Assembly: GCF_032452875.1 (NCBI RefSeq)
Contig: NW_026893690.1
Location: 62,001-126,000 of the forward strand
Direction of reading: 5' to 3'
From: Bos javanicus
Lineage: Eukaryota; Chordata; Mammalia; Artiodactyla; Bovidae
Length of the DNA stretch: 64,000 bases
Below the pieces are notes generated by a model. That model was not told the DNA's origin and did not search any database. It was given only the letters and a program-made list of their open reading frames with translations. The position numbers and the translations under genes were made by a program. How positions within the stretch are numbered: position 1 is the first letter of the stretch; each line of letters begins with the position of its first letter. Of this stretch, positions 9,263 to 23,046 are shown piece after piece.

Positions 9263-9863
9263 TGCCGGGGACCAGCCCCAGCTGATCCAGGGTATTCCAA
9301 GGAGAGATGGCCTAGGTGACTATTTATATGCTAATGAGAGATGTCAAGAATAATAGTATGAGGAGAGCTCAGTAGGAAAATTCGGTGGAGAAAAAGACTG
9401 AGTAGCTTGGTTTATGCGGGAGACCAATCAAACTTCAAGACAAGAAGTTTGCACCACTTACGTAGGCCGCAGGCGCCCTCTTGAATACCGGAAGGTGCCT
9501 CACCCTAGAGACCTTCTCGAGTGGGTCTCAGCAGCCCAGGCATAATTAGTAAGCGTGGTGGTTTCCTCGCTCCAGATGGAGACTCAGCTGGAAGTTAAAG
9601 GGAAGTATGACAAGGAACTATATGAATTGGAGCTGTAAGTTAACACTTTGACAGAGAGAGCGAGATGGTGGTGGGGGACAGCCCCCAGTGAAATCAGAGG
9701 TGAGACCACAAAGCAATACAGTAGGCAGACTCTGGTTTTATTGGACGGGAGATGCTCGACAATATCCGGGTGGACTCCTGAGGCTCGATCCCGCATTTGC
9801 GTATGCCGAGCCACCTTCCTCATGACCTTTGTCCAGAGTGGAATGCCTCCCCGGCTCCCGGCA
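9263..9863 (-). mobile_element. ERV LTR copy M1
   Basis: A 601-bp LTR. PBS 9243-9260 is exact; the leader is 8364-9242 (879 bp, equal to 611 plus two 134-bp units). Confidence 0.88.
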
Positions 9864-10420
9864 CATGATCAGTGCATGCTCAGTCACGATATCAGTGCAT
9901 GATCAGCCACGTGATCACTGACGGCACAGTCACCTGATCAGCACCTCTCAGTCACGTGACCACCGTATGATAAACACGTGATCAGTGAACGACCAGCCAC
10001 GTGATCACTGCATGCGCAGTCAGGTGGTCAGTTCCTGATCAGCCACCTGATCAGTGCTTGCACAGTCCCATGATCAGCGCCTCTCTGTCACTGATAACTG
10101 CCTGATAAACACGTGATCAGTGCCCGATCAGCCACGTCATCAGTGCATGCGCAGTCACGTGATCAGTGCATGATAGCCCCGTGATCAGTGCGTGTACAGT
10201 CCCATGATCAGTGCCTGTCAGTCACTGATCATTGCCTGAGAAACACGTGATCAGTGCATGATGAGCCATGTGATCAGTGCCTTATCAGCCACCTCATCAG
10301 TGCATGCGCAGTCACGTGATCAGTGCGTGATAGCCACGTGATCAGTGCATGCTCAGTCACGTGATCTGTACTTGATCAGCCACCTTATCAGTGCCTGCAG
10401 AGTCACGTGATCAGGGCCTG

Positions 10421-10558
10421 CTGAGCTGCGTGATTCCTGCTGGCTCATCTGCATGACAATTGCCAGCTGAGCTGCGTGATTCCTGCTGGCTCATCTGCAT
10501 GACAATTGCCAGCTGAGCTGCGTGATTCCTGTCGGCTCATCTGCTTGACAATTGCCAG
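10421..10558 (-). repeat. 46-bp VNTR, three copies (leader of M2)
   Basis: CTGAGCTGCGTGATTCC recurs at 10421, 10467, 10513 and 10559, a 46-bp step. The M4 leader has two fewer units, which accounts for its 92-bp shorter length. The 46-mer divides into two related 23-mers. Confidence 0.87.
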
Positions 10559-10720
10559 CTGAGCTGCGTGATTCCTGCCTGGTCACCTGCTTGATTATTG
10601 CCACTTGAGCAGCATGATTCGTCACTGCTGAGCTCCATGCTTTTTGCCTGCTGATTGTGTGGTTCGTGTCTGCCCAGCTCTTTGAGTATTGCCTCCTGAG
10701 GTCCCTGTTCGGGCGCCACC

Positions 10721-11322
10721 CGCCGGGGACCAGCCCCAGCTGATCCAGGGTATTCGAAGGAGAGATGGCCTAGGCGACTATTTATATGCTAATCAGAGAG
10801 GTCAAGAATAATAGTATGAGGAGAGCTCAGTAGGAAAATTCGGTGGAGAAAAGAGACTGAGTAGCTTGGTTTACGCGGGAGACCGATCAAACTTCAAGAC
10901 AAGAAGATTGCACCACTTACGTAGGTCCAAGGCGCCCTCTCGAATAGCGGAAGGTGCCTCGCCCTAGACACCTTCTCCAGTGGGTCTTAGCAGCCCAGGC
11001 ATAATTAGTAAGCGTGGTGGGTTCCGCACCGCAGATGGCAACTCAGCTGGAATTTAAAGGGAAGAATGACAAGGAACTTTATGAATTGGAGTTGTAAGTT
11101 AAAACTTTGACAGAGAGAGCGAGATGGTGTTGTGGGACAGCCCCCAGTGAAATCAGAGGTGAGAGCACAAATCAATACAGTAGGCAGACTCTGTTTTTTT
11201 CTGGGCGGGGATGCTCGAGAATATCCGGGTGGACTCCTGAGGCTCGATCCGGCATTTGCGTATGCCGAGCCTCCTTCCTCATGACCTTTGTCCAGATTGG
11301 AATGCCTCCCTGCCTCCCGGCA
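10721..11322 (-). mobile_element. ERV LTR copy M2
   Basis: A 602-bp LTR whose 3' terminal base is changed, so it reads CGCCGGGG on the plus strand (shared with M4). PBS 10701-10718 is exact; the leader is 9864-10700 (837 bp). Confidence 0.87.
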
Positions 11323-11953
11323 CATGATCAGTGCATGCTCAGTCACGATATCAGTGCATGACCAGCCACGTGATCCCTGTCGGCACAGTCACATGATCAG
11401 CGCCTCTCAGTCACGTGATCACCGAATATTAAACACGTGATGAGTGAACGACCAGCCACGTGATCACTGCATGCCCACTCAGGTGGTCAGTTCCTGATCA
11501 GCCACGTGATCAGTTCGTGCACAGTCCCATGATCAGCGCCTGTCAGTCACTGATCATCGCCTGAGAAACACGTGATCAGGGCATGATGAGCCATGTGATC
11601 AGTGCCTGTTCAGCCACGTCATCAGTACATGCGAAGTCATGTGATCAGTGCATGATAGCCACGTGATCAGTTTATGCTCAGTCACGTGATCTGTACTTGA
11701 TCATCCACGGGATCAGTGCCTGCATAGTCAGGTGATTAGGGCCTGCTGAGCTGCGTGATTACTGCCGGCTCATCTGCATGAAAATTGCCAGCTGAGCTGC
11801 GTGATTCCTGCCTGGTCACCTGCTTGATTATTGCCACTTGAGCAGCATGATTCGTCACTGCTGAGCTCCATGCTTATTGCCTGCTGATTGAGTGGTTGGT
11901 CTCTGCCCAGCTCTTTGAGTATTGCCTCCTGAGGTTCCTGTTCGGGTTCCACC

Positions 11954-12555
11954 TGACGGGGACCAGCCCCAGCTGATCCAGGGTATTCCAAGGAGAGGTG
12001 GCCTAGGCGACTATTTATATGCTAATCAGAGATGTCAAGAATAATAGTATGAGGAGAGCTCAGTAGGAAAATTCGGTGGAGAAAAGAGACTGTGTAGATT
12101 GGTTTACGCTGGAGACCAATCAAACTTCAAGACAAGAAGTTTGCACCACTTACGTAGGCCGCAGGCTCCCTCTCAAATAGCGGAAGGTGCCTCACCCTAG
12201 ACACCTTTTCGAGTGGTTCTTAGCAGCCCAGGCATAATTAGTAAGCGTGGTGTGTTCCGCGCTCCAGATGCAGACTCAGCTGGAAATTAAAGGGAAGAAT
12301 GACAAGGAAGTTTATGAATTGACGCTGTAAGTTAACTCTATGACAGAGAGAGCGCGATGGTGGTGGGGGACAGCCCCCAGTGAAATCAGAGGTGAGACCA
12401 CAAAGCAATACAGTAGGCAGAATCTGGTTTTATTGGACGGGAGATGCTCGACAATATCCGGGTGGACTCCTGAGGCTCGATCCCGCATTTGCGTATGCCG
12501 AGCCACCTTCCTCATGACCTTTGTCCAGAGTGGAATGCCTCCCCGGCTCCCGGCA
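11954..12555 (-). mobile_element. ERV LTR copy M3
   Basis: A 602-bp LTR with a TGACGGGG 3' terminus. PBS 11934-11951 has three mismatches, so priming by tRNA-Lys3 would be impaired. The leader is 11323-11933 (611 bp). Confidence 0.85.
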
Positions 12556-13320
12556 CATGATCAGTACATGCTCAGTCACGATATCAGTGCATGATCAGCC
12601 ACGTGATCACTGACGGCACAGTCACCTGATCAGCACCTCTCAGTCACGTGACCACCGTATGATAAACACGTGATCAGTGAACGACCAGCCACGTGATCAC
12701 TGCATGCGCAGTCAGGTGGTCAGTTCCTGATCAGCCACCTGATCAGTGCTTGCACAGTCCCATGATCAGCGCCTCTCTGTCACTGATAACTGCCTGATAA
12801 ACACGTGATCAGTGCCCGATCAGCCACGTCATCAGTGCATGCGCAGTCACGTGATCAGTGCATGATAGCCCCGTGATCAGTGCGTGTACAGTCCCATGAT
12901 CAGTGCCTGTCAGTCACTGATCATTGCCTGAGAAACACGTGATCAGTGCATGATGAGCCATGTGATCAGTGCCTTATCAGCCACCTCATCAGTGCATGCG
13001 CAGTCACGTGATCAGTGCGTGATAGCCACGTGATCAGTGCATGCTCAGTCACGTGATCTGTACTTGATCAGCCACCTTATCAGTGCCTGCAGAGTCACGT
13101 GATCAGGGCCTGCTGAGCTGCGTGATTCCTGCTGGCTCATCTGCATGACAATTGCCAGCTGAGCTGCGTGATTCCTGCCTGGTCACCTGCTTGATTATTG
13201 CCACTTGAGCAGCATGATTCGTCACTGCTGAGCTCCATGCTTATTGCCTGCTGATTGTGTGGTTCGTGTCTGCCCAGCTCTTTGAGTATTGCCTCCTGAG
13301 GTCCCTGTTCGGGCGCCACC

Positions 13321-13922
13321 CGCCGGGGACCAGCCCCAGCTGATCCAGGGTATTCGAAGGAGAGATGGCCTAGGCGACTATTTATATGCTAATCAGAGAG
13401 GTCAAGAATAATAGTATGAGGAGAGCTCAGTAGGAAAATTTGGTGGAGAAAAGAGACTGAGTAGCTTGGTTTACGCGGGAGACCGATCAAACTTCAAGAC
13501 AAGAAGTTTGCAACACTTACGTAGGTCCAAGGCGCCCTCTCGAATAGCGGAAGGTGCCTCGCCCTAGACACCTTCTCGAGTGGGTCTTAGCAGCCCAGGC
13601 ATAATTAGTAAGCGTGGTGGGTTCCCCACCCCAGATGGCGACTCAGCTGGAAGTTAAAGGGAAGAATGACAAGGAACTTTATGAATTGGAGCTGTAAGTT
13701 AAAACTTTGACAGAGAGAGCGAGATGGTGGTGTGGGACAGCCCCCAGTGAAATCAGAGGTGAGAGCACAAATCAATACAGTAGGCAGACTCTGTTTTTTT
13801 CTGGGCGGGGATGCTCGAGAATATCCGGGTGGACTCCTGAGGCTCGATCCCGCATTTGCGTATGCCGAGCCTCCTTCCTCATGACCTTTGTCCAGATTGG
13901 AATGCCTCCCTGCCTCCCGGCA
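13321..13922 (-). mobile_element. ERV LTR copy M4
   Basis: A 602-bp LTR, a dimer partner of M2 at 2600 bp, with the same terminal change. PBS 13301-13318 is exact; the leader is 12556-13300 (745 bp, 611 plus 134). Confidence 0.87.
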
Positions 13923-14599
13923 CATGATCAGTGCATGCTCAGTCACGATATCAGTGCATGACCAGCCACGTGATCCCTGTCGGCACAGTCACATGATCAG
14001 CACCTCTCAGTCACGTGATCACCGTATATTAAACACGTGATGAGTGAACGACCAGCCACGTGATCACTGCATGCCCACTCAGGTGGTCAGTTCCTGATGA
14101 GCCACGTGATCAGTGCGTGCACAGTCCCATGATCAGCGCCTGTCAGTCACTGATCATCGCCTGACAAACACGTGATCAGGGCATGATGAGCCATGTGATC
14201 AGTGCCTGTTCAGCCACGTCATCAGTACATGCGAAGTCATGTGATCAGTGCATGATAGCCACGTGATCAGTTCATGCTCAGTCACGTGATCTGTACTTGA
14301 TCAGCCACGTGATCAGTGCCTGCATAGTCAGGTGATTAGGGCCTGCTTAGCTGCGTGATTCCTGCCGGCTCATCTGCATGAAAATTGCCAGCTGAGCTGC
14401 GTGATTCCTGTCGGCTCATCTTCTTCAAAATTGCCAGCTGAGCTGCGTGATTCCTGCCTGGTCACCTGCTTGATTATTGCCACTTGAGCAGCATGATTCG
14501 TCACTGCTGAGCTCCATGCTTATTGCCTGCTGATTGAGTGGTTGGTCTCTGCCCAGCTCTTTGAGTATTGCCTCCTGAGGTTCCTGTTCGGGTGCCACC

Positions 14600-15201
14600 T
14601 GCCGGGGACCAGCCCCAGCTGATCCAGGGTATTCCAAGGAGAGATGGCCTAGGCGACTATTTATATGCTAATCAGAGATGTCAAGAATAATAGTATGAGG
14701 AGAGCTCAGTAGGAAAATTCGGTGGAGAAAAGAGACTGTGTAGCTTGGTTTACGCGGGAGACCAATCAAACTTCAAGACAAGAAGTTTGCACCACTTACG
14801 TAGGCTGCAGGCTCCCTCTCAAATAGCGGAAGGTGCCTCACCCTAGACACCTTCTCGAGTGGGTCTTAGCAGCCCAGGCATAATTAGTAAGCGTGGTGGG
14901 TTCCGCGCTCCAGATGCAGACTCAGCTGGAAATTAAAGGGAAGAATGACAAGGAAGTTTATGAATTGACGCTGTAAGTTAACTCTATGACAGAGAGAGCG
15001 CGATGGTGGTGGGGGACAGCCCCCAGTGAAATCAAAGGTGAGACCACAAAGCAATACAGTAGGCAGACTCTGGTTTTATTGGACGGGAGATGCTCGACAA
15101 TATCCGGGTGGACTCCTGAGGCTCGATCCCGCATTTGCGTATGCCGAGCCTCCTTCCTCATGACCTTTGTTCAGATTGGAATGCCTCCCTGCCTCCCGGC
15201 A
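14600..15201 (-). mobile_element. ERV LTR copy M5
   Basis: A 602-bp LTR related to M3. PBS 14580-14597 has two mismatches. The leader is 13923-14579 (657 bp): one 46-bp unit more than M3, seen as the extra CTTCTTCAAAATTG unit near 14420. Confidence 0.86.
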
Positions 15202-15833
15202 CATGATCAGTGCATGCTCAGTCACGATATCAGTGCATGACCAGCCACGTGATCCCTGTCGGCACAGTCACGTGATCATGGCCTCTCAGTCACGTGATCA
15301 CCCTATGATAAACACGTGATGAGTGAACGACCAGCCACGTGATCACTGCATGCGCAGTCAGGTGGTCAGTTCCTGATCAGCCACGTGATCCGTGTGTGCA
15401 CAGTCCCATGATCAGCACCAGTCAGTCACTGATCATTGCCTGATAAACACGTGATCAGGGCATGATGAGCCATGTGATCAATGCCTGAAAAGCCACGTAA
15501 TCAGTGCATGGTCAGTCACGTTATCTGTACTGGATCAGCCACGTGTTCAGTGCCTGCAGAGTCACGTGATCAGGGCCTGCTGAGCTGCGTGATTCCTGCC
15601 GGCTCATCTGCATGACAATTGCCAGCTGAGCTGCGTGATTCCTGTGGGCTCATCTGCTTGACAATTGCCAGCTGAGCTGCGTGTTTCCGGCCTGGTCACC
15701 TGCTTGATTATTGCCAGTTGACCAGCATGATTCGTCACTGCTGAGCTCAATGCTTATTGCCTGCTGATTTCGTGCTTCGTGTCTACTCAGCTCTTTGAAT
15801 ATTGCCTCCTGAGGTCCCTGTTCGGGCGCCACC

Positions 15834-16436
15834 TGCTGGGAACCAGCCACAGCTGATCCAGGTTATTCGAAGGAGAGATGGCCTAGGCGACTATTTATAT
15901 GCTAATGAGAGATGTCAAGAATAATAGTATGAGGAGAGCTCAGTAGGAAAATTCTGTGGAGAAAAGAGACTGAGTAGCTTGGTTTATTAGGGAGACCAAT
16001 CAAACTTCAAGGCAAGAAGTTTGCACCACTTACTTAGGCCGAAGGCGCCCTCTCAAATAGCGGATGATGCCTCACCCTAGACACCTTCTCGAGTGGGTCT
16101 TAGCAGCCCAGGCATAATTAGTAAGCGTGGTGGGTTCCAGGCTCCAGATGGAGACTCAGCTGGAAGTTAAAGGGAAGAATGACAAGGAACTTTATAAATT
16201 GGAGCTATAAGTTAACACTTTGACAGAGAGAGCGAGATGGTGGTGGGGGACAGCCCCCAGTGAAATCAGAGGTGAGACCACAAAGCAATACATTAGGCAG
16301 ACTCTGGTTTTTTTTGGGGGGGGGATACTTGAGAATATCCGGGTGGACTCCTGAGGCTCGATCCCGCATTTGCGTATGCCGAGCCTCCTTCCTCATGACC
16401 TTTTTCCAGAGTGGAATGCCTCCCCGGCTCCCGGCA
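15834..16436 (-). mobile_element. ERV LTR copy M6
   Basis: A 603-bp LTR with a long T/G tract at about 16309-16323. PBS 15814-15831 is exact; the leader is 15202-15813 (612 bp). Confidence 0.86.
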
Positions 16437-17247
16437 CATGATCAGTGCATGCTCAGTCAGGATATCAGTGCATAATCAGCCTCGTGATCACTGACGGCAC
16501 AGTCACGTGATCAGCGCCTCTCAGTCACGTGATCACCCTATGATAAACACCTGATGAGTGAACCACCAGCCACATGATCCCTGCATGGGCACTCAGGTGG
16601 TCAGTTTCTGATCAGCCACGTGATCAGTGCGTGCACAGTCCCATGATCAGCGCCTGTCAGTCACTGATCACCGCCTCATAAACACGTGATCAGTGCCCGA
16701 TCAGCCATGTCATCAGTGCATGCGCAGTCACGTGATCAGTGCATGATAGCCATGTGATCAATGCGTGCACAGTCCTATGATCAACGCCTGTCAGTCACTG
16801 ATCATTGCCTGAGAAACACGTGATCAGTTCATGATGAGCCATGTGATCAGTGCCTGATCAGCCACTTCATCAGTGCATGTGCAGTCATGTGATCAGTGCA
16901 TGATAGCCACGGGATCAGTGCATGCTCAGTCACGTGATCTGTACTTGATCAGCCACGTGATCAGTGCCTGCAGAGTCAGGTGATCAGGGCCTGCTGAGCT
17001 GCGTGATTCCTGCCGGCTCATCTGCATGATAATTGCCAGCTGAGCTGCGTGATTCCTGTCGGCTCATCTGCTTGACAATTGCCAGCTGAGCTGCGTGATT
17101 CCTGCCTGGTCACCTGCTTGATTATTGCCACTTGAGCAGCATGGTTCGTCACTGCTGAGCTCCATGCTTATTGCCTGCTGATTGTGTGGTTCGTGTCTGC
17201 CCAGCTCTTTGAGTATTGCCTCCTGAGGTCCCTGTTCAGACACCATC

Positions 17248-17847
17248 TGCCGGGGACCAGCCCCAGCTGATCCAGGGTATTCGAAGGAGAGATGGCCTAG
17301 GCGACTATTTATATGCTAATCAGAGAGGTCAAGAATAATAGTATGAGTAGAGCTCAGTAGGAAAATTCGGTGGAGAAAAGAGACTGAGTAGCTTGGTTTA
17401 CGCGGGAGACCAATCAAACTTCAAGACAAGAACTTTGCACCACTTACGTAGGTCCCAGGCGCCCTCTCGAATAGCGAAAGGTGCCTCGCCCTAGACACCT
17501 TCTCGAGTGGGTCTTAGCAGCCCAGGCATAATTAGTAAGCGTGGTGGGTTCCGCACCCCAGATGGCGACTCAGCTGGAAGTTAAAGGGAAGAATGACAAG
17601 GAACTTTATGAATTGGAGCTGTAAGTTAACACTTTGACAGAGAGAGCGAGATGGTGGTGGGGGACAGCCCCCAGTGAAATAGAGCTGAGAGCACAAATCA
17701 AGACAGTAGGCAGACTCTGTTTTTTTCTGGGCGGGGATGCTTGAGATATCCGGGTGGACTCCTGAGGATCGATCCGGCATTTGCGTATGCCTAGCCTCCT
17801 TCCTCATGCCCTTTTTCCAGAGTGGAATGCCACCCCGGCTCCCGGCA
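17248..17847 (-). mobile_element. ERV LTR copy M7
   Basis: A 600-bp LTR. PBS 17228-17245 carries three G-to-A changes (plus-strand view), a pattern that could reflect CpG/methyl-C decay. The leader is 16437-17227 (791 bp). Confidence 0.85.
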
Positions 17848-18658
17848 CATGATCAGTGCATGCTCAGTCACGATATCAGTGCATGATCAGCCTCGTGATC
17901 ACTGACGGCACAGTCACATGATCAGCGCTTCTCAGTCACGTGATCACCGTATGATAAACACGTGATCAGTGAACCACCAGCCACGTGATCACTGCATGGG
18001 CAGTCAGGTGGTCAGTTCCAGATAAGCCACGTGATCAGTGCGTGCACCGTCCCATGATCAGCGCCTGTCAGTCACTGATCACTGCCTGATAAACACGTGA
18101 TCAGTGCCCGATCAGCCATGTCATCAGTGCATGCGCAGTCACGTGATCAGTGCATGATAGCCACGTGATCAGTGCGTGCACAGTCGAATGATCAGCGCCT
18201 GTCAGTCACTGATCATCGCCTGAGAAACACGTGATCAGGGCATGATGAGCCATGTGATCAGTGCCTGTTCAGCCACGTCATCAGTACATGCGCAGTCATG
18301 TGATCAGTGCATGATAGCCACGTGATCAGTTCATGCTCAGTCACGTGATCTGTACTTGATCAGCCACGTGAACAGTGCCTGCAGATTCAGGTGATTAGGG
18401 CCTGCTGAGCTGCGTCATTCCTGCCGGCTCATCTGCATGAAAATTGCCAGCTGAGCTGCGTGATTCCTGTCGGCTCATCTTCTTGACAATTGCCAGCTGA
18501 GCTGCGTGATTCCTGCCTGGTCACCTGCTTGATTATTGGCAGTTGAGAAGCATGATTCGTCACTGCTGAGCTCCATGCTTATTGCCTGCTGATTGCGTGG
18601 TTCGTGTCTGCCCAGCTCTTTGAGTATTGCCTCCTGAGTTCCCTGTTCGGGCGCCACC

Positions 18659-19261
18659 TGCCTGGGGAACAGCCCCAGCTGATCCAGGGTATTCGAAGGA
18701 GAGATGGCCTAGGCGACTATTTATATGCTAATCAGAGATGTCAAGAATAATAGTATGAGGAGAGCTCAGTAGGAAAATTCGGTGGAGAAAAAATACTGTG
18801 TAGCTTGGTTTACGCGGGAGACCAATCAAACTTCAAGACAAGAAGTTTGCACCACTTACGTAGGCCGCAGGCTCCCTCTCAAATAGCGGAAGGTGCCTCA
18901 CCCTAGACACCTTCTCGAGTGGGTCTTAGCAGCCCAGGCATAATTAGTAAGCGTTGTGTGTTCCGCGCTCCAGATGCAGACTCAGCTGGAAGTTAAAGGG
19001 AAGAATGACAAGGAAGTTTATGAATTGACGCTGTAAGTTAACACTATGACAGAGAGAGCGCGATGGTGGTGGGGGACAGACCCCAGTGAAATCAGAGGTG
19101 AGACCACAAAGCAATACAGTAGGCAGACTCTGGTTTTATTGGGCGGGAGATGCTCGACAATATCCGGGTGGAATCCTGAGGCTCGAACCCGCATTTGCGT
19201 ATGCCGAGCCTCCTTCCTCATGACCTTTGTCCAGAGTGGAATGCCTCCCCGGCTCCCGGCA
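18659..19261 (-). mobile_element. ERV LTR copy M8
   Basis: A 603-bp LTR with a TGCCTGGGG terminus. PBS 18639-18656 has one mismatch at its outer base. The leader is 17848-18638 (791 bp). Confidence 0.85.
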
Positions 19262-19869
19262 CATGATCAGTGCATCCTCAGTCACGATATCAGTGCATGA
19301 TCAGCCACGTGATCACTGACGGCACAGTCACCTGATCAGCACCTCTCAGTCACGTGACCACCGTATGATAAACACGTGATGAGTGAACGACCAGCCACGT
19401 GATCACTGCATGCGCCGTCAGGTGGTCAGTTCCTGATCAGCCACGTGATCAGTACGTGCACAGTCCCATTATCAGCGCCTCTCTGTCACTGATCACTGCC
19501 TGATAAACACGTGATCAGTGCCCGATCAGCCACGTCATCAGTGCATGCGCAGTCACGTGATCACTGCAGGATATCCACGTGATCAGTGCACGCTCAGTCA
19601 TGTGATTTTTACTTGATCATCCACGTGATCAGTGCCTGCAGAGTCACCTGATCAGGGCCTGCTGAGCTGCGTGATTCCTGCCAGCTCATCTGCATGACAA
19701 TTGCCAGCTGAGCTGCGTGATTCCTGCCTGGTCACCTGCTTGATTATTGCCACTTGAGCAGCATGATTCGTCACTGCTGAGCTCCATGCTTATTGCCTGC
19801 TGATTTCGTGCTTCGTGTCTGCTCAGCTCTTTGAGTATTGCCTCCTGAGGTCCCTGTTCGGGCGCCACC

Positions 19870-20471
19870 TGCCGGGGACCAGCCCCAGCTGATCCAGGGT
19901 ATTCCAAGGAGAGATGGCCTAGGCGACTATTTATATGCTAATGAGAGATGTCAAGAATAATAGTATGAGGAGAGCTCAGTAGGAAAATTCGGTGGATAAA
20001 AGAGACTGAGTAGCTTGGTTTACTCGGGAGACCAATCAAACTTCAAGGCAAGAAGTTTGCACCACTTACTTAAGCCGCAGGCGCCCTCTCAAATAGCGGA
20101 AGATGCCTCACCCTAGACACCTTCTCGAGTGGGTCTTAGCAGCCCAGGCATAATTAGTAAGCATGGTGGGTTCCATGCTCCAGATGGAGACTCAGCTGGA
20201 AGTTAAAGGGAAGAATGACAAGGAACTTTATGAATTGGAGCTGTAAGTTAACACTTTGACAGAGAGAGCGAGATGGTGGTGGGGGACAGCCCCCAGTGAA
20301 ATCAGAGGTGAGAGCACAAATCAATACAGTAGGCAGACTCTGTTTTTTTCTGGGCGGGGATGCTCGAGAATATCCGGGTGGACTCCTGAGGCTCGATCCC
20401 GCATTTGCGTATGCCGAGCCTCCTTCCTCATGACCTTTTTCCAGAGTGGAATGCCACCCCAGCTCCCGGCA
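19870..20471 (-). mobile_element. ERV LTR copy M9
   Basis: A 602-bp LTR. PBS 19850-19867 is exact; the leader is 19262-19849 (588 bp, one 23-mer short of 611). Confidence 0.86.
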
Positions 20472-21124
20472 CATGATCAGTGCATGCTCAGTCAAGATAT
20501 CAGTGCATGATCAGCCTCGTGATCACTGACGGCACAGTCACATGATCATCGCCTCTCAGTCACGTGATCACCGTATGATAAACACGGGATCAGTGCATGA
20601 TGAGCCATGTGATCAGTGCCTGATCAGCCACGTCATCAGTGCATGCGCAGTCACGTGATCAGTGCATGATAGCCATGTGATCAATGCGTGCACAGTCCCA
20701 TGATCAGCGCCTGTCAGTCACTGATCATTGCCTGAGAAACACGTGATCAGTGCATGATGAGCCATGTGATCAGTGCCTAATCAGCCACGTCATCAGTGCA
20801 TGCGCAGTCACGTGATCAGTGCGTGATAGCCACGTGATCAGTGCATGCTCAATCACGTGATCTGTACTTGATCAGCCACGTGTTCAGTGCCTGCAGAGTC
20901 ACGTGATCAGGGCCTGCTGAGCTGCGTGATTTCTGCCGGCTCATCTGCATGACAATTGCCAGCTGAGCTGCGTGATTCCTGCCTGGTCACCTGCTTGATT
21001 ATTGCCACTTGAGCAGCATGATTCGTCACTGCTGAGCTCCATGCTTATTGCCTGCTGATTGTGTGGTTCGTGTCTGCTCAGCTCTTTGAGTATCGCCTCC
21101 TGAGGTCCCTGTTCGGGCGCCACC

Positions 21125-21725
21125 TGCCGGGGACCAGCCCCAGCTGATCCAGGGTATTCCAAGGAGAGATGGCCTAGGTGACTATTTATATGCTAATGAG
21201 AGATGTCAGGAATAATAGTATGAGGAGAGCTCAGTAGGAAAATTCGGTGGAGAAAAAGACTGAGTAGCTTGGTTTACGCGGAAGACCAATCAAACTTCAA
21301 GACAAGAAGTTTGCACCACTTACGTAGGCCGCAGGTGCCCTCTTGAATACCGGAAGGTGCCTCAACCTAGACACCTTCTCGAGTGGGTCTTAGCAGCCCA
21401 GGCATAATTAGTAAGCGTGGTGGGTTCCTCCCTCCAGATGGAGACTCAGCTGGAAGTTAAAGGGAAGAATGACAAGGAACTTTATGAATTGGAGCTGTAA
21501 GTTAACACTTTGACAGAGAGAGCGAGATGCTGGTGGGGGACAGCCCCCAGTGAAATCAGAGGTGAGAGTACAAAGCAATACAGTAGGCAGACTCTGGTTT
21601 TTATGGGAGGGAGATGCTCGAGAATATCCGGGTGGACTCCTGAGGCTCGATCCCGCATTTACGTATGCCGAGCCTCCTTCCTCATGACCTTTGTCCAGAT
21701 TGGAATGCCTCCCTGCCTCCCGACA
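21125..21725 (-). mobile_element. ERV LTR copy M10
   Basis: A 601-bp LTR whose 5' terminal repeat is altered (CCCGACA instead of CCCGGCA on the plus strand). PBS 21105-21122 is exact; the leader is 20472-21104 (633 bp). Confidence 0.86.
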
Positions 21726-22446
21726 CATGATCAGTGCATGCTCAGTCACGATATCAGTGCATGACCAGCCACGTGTTCCATGTTGGCACAGTCACGTGAT
21801 CATCGCCTCTCAGTCACGAGATCACCGTATGATAAACACCTGATGAGTGAACGACCAGCCACGTGATCACTGCATGCCCACTCAGGTGGTCAGTTCCTGA
21901 TCAGCCACGTGATCAGTGCGTGCACAGTCCCATGATCAGGGCCTGTGAGTCACTGATCGCGGCCTGATAAACACGTGATCAGTGCCGGATCAACCACATC
22001 ATCAGTGCATGCGCACTCATGTGGTCAGTTCCTGATCAGCCACTTGATCACTGCGTGCACAGTCCCATGATCAGCGCCTGTCAGTCACTGATCATTGCCT
22101 GATAAACACGTGATCAGGGCATGATGAGCCATGTGATCAGTGCCTGAAAAGCCACGTCATCAGTGCATGGTCAGTCACGTTATCTGTACTTGATCAGCCA
22201 CGTGTTCAGTGCCTGCAGAGTCACGTGATCAGGCCCTGTTGAGCTGCGTGATGCCTGCCGGCTCATCTGCTTGACAATTGCCAGCTGAGCTGCGTGATTC
22301 CTGCCTGGTGACCTGCTTGATTATTGCCAGTTGAGCAGCATGATTCGTCACTGCTGAGCTCCATGCTTATTGCCTGCTGATTGCGTGGTTCGTGTCTGCT
22401 CAGCTCTTTGAGTATTGCCTCCTGTGGTCCCTGTTCGGGCGCCACC

Positions 22447-23046
22447 TGCTGGGGACCAGCCCCAGCTGATCCAGGGTATTCCAAGGAGAGATGGCCTAGG
22501 CGACTATTTATATGCTATTGAGAGATTTCAAGAATAATAGTATGAGGAGAGCTCAGTAGGAAAATTCGGTGGAGAAAAGAGACTGAGTAGCTTGGTTTAC
22601 ACGGGAGACCAATCAAACTTCAAGACAAGAAGTTTGCACCACTTTCGTAGGCCGCAGGCGACCTCTCGAATAGCGGAAGGTGCCTCACCCTAGACACCTT
22701 CTCGAATGGGTCTTAGTAGTCCAGGCATAATTAGTAATCGTGGTGGGTTCCACGCTCCAGATGGAGACTCAGCTGGAAGTTAAAGGGAAGAAGGACAAGG
22801 AACTTTATGAATTGGATCTGTAAGTTAACACTTTGACAGAGGGAGCGAGATGGTGGTGGGGAACAGCCCCCAGTGAAATCAGAGATGAGCGCACAAATCA
22901 ATACAGTAGGCAGACTCTGGTTTTTTTGGGGGGGATGCTCGAGAATATCCGGGTGGACTCCTGAGGCTCGATCCCGCATTTGCGTATGCCGAGCCTCCTT
23001 CCTCATGACGTTTGTCCAGAGTGGAATGCCTCCCCGTCTCCCGGCA
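22447..23046 (-). mobile_element. ERV LTR copy M11
   Basis: A 600-bp LTR. PBS 22427-22444 is exact; the leader is 21726-22426 (701 bp). Its U3 half (GACGTTTGTCC, CGTCTCCCGG, ATGTTCAG) recurs in hybrids M15 and M17. Confidence 0.86.

Larger units (their letters stand above)
8000..15201 (-). repeat. Minus block 1: ~2.6-2.7-kb dimers
   Basis: LTRs M0-M5 alternate between two classes. M2 and M4 are 2600 bp apart, M3 and M5 2646 bp, M1 and M3 2691 bp. M2 and M4 share a T-to-C change at the LTR 3' terminal base and nearly identical leaders. The length differences between dimers are whole 46-bp leader units (the M2 leader is 92 bp longer than that of M4; the M5 leader is 46 bp longer than that of M3). 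M3 and M5 carry degraded PBSs. Confidence 0.8.
15202..22446 (-). repeat. Minus block 2: irregular monomers
   Basis: Monomers M6-M10 show no clear higher-order period: LTR pitches are 1414, 1411, 1211 and 1255 bp. They carry more private substitutions than the flanking HOR blocks. One PBS (M7) has three transitions and M10 has a changed 5' LTR terminus. This looks like an older zone not covered by recent HOR amplification. Confidence 0.7.
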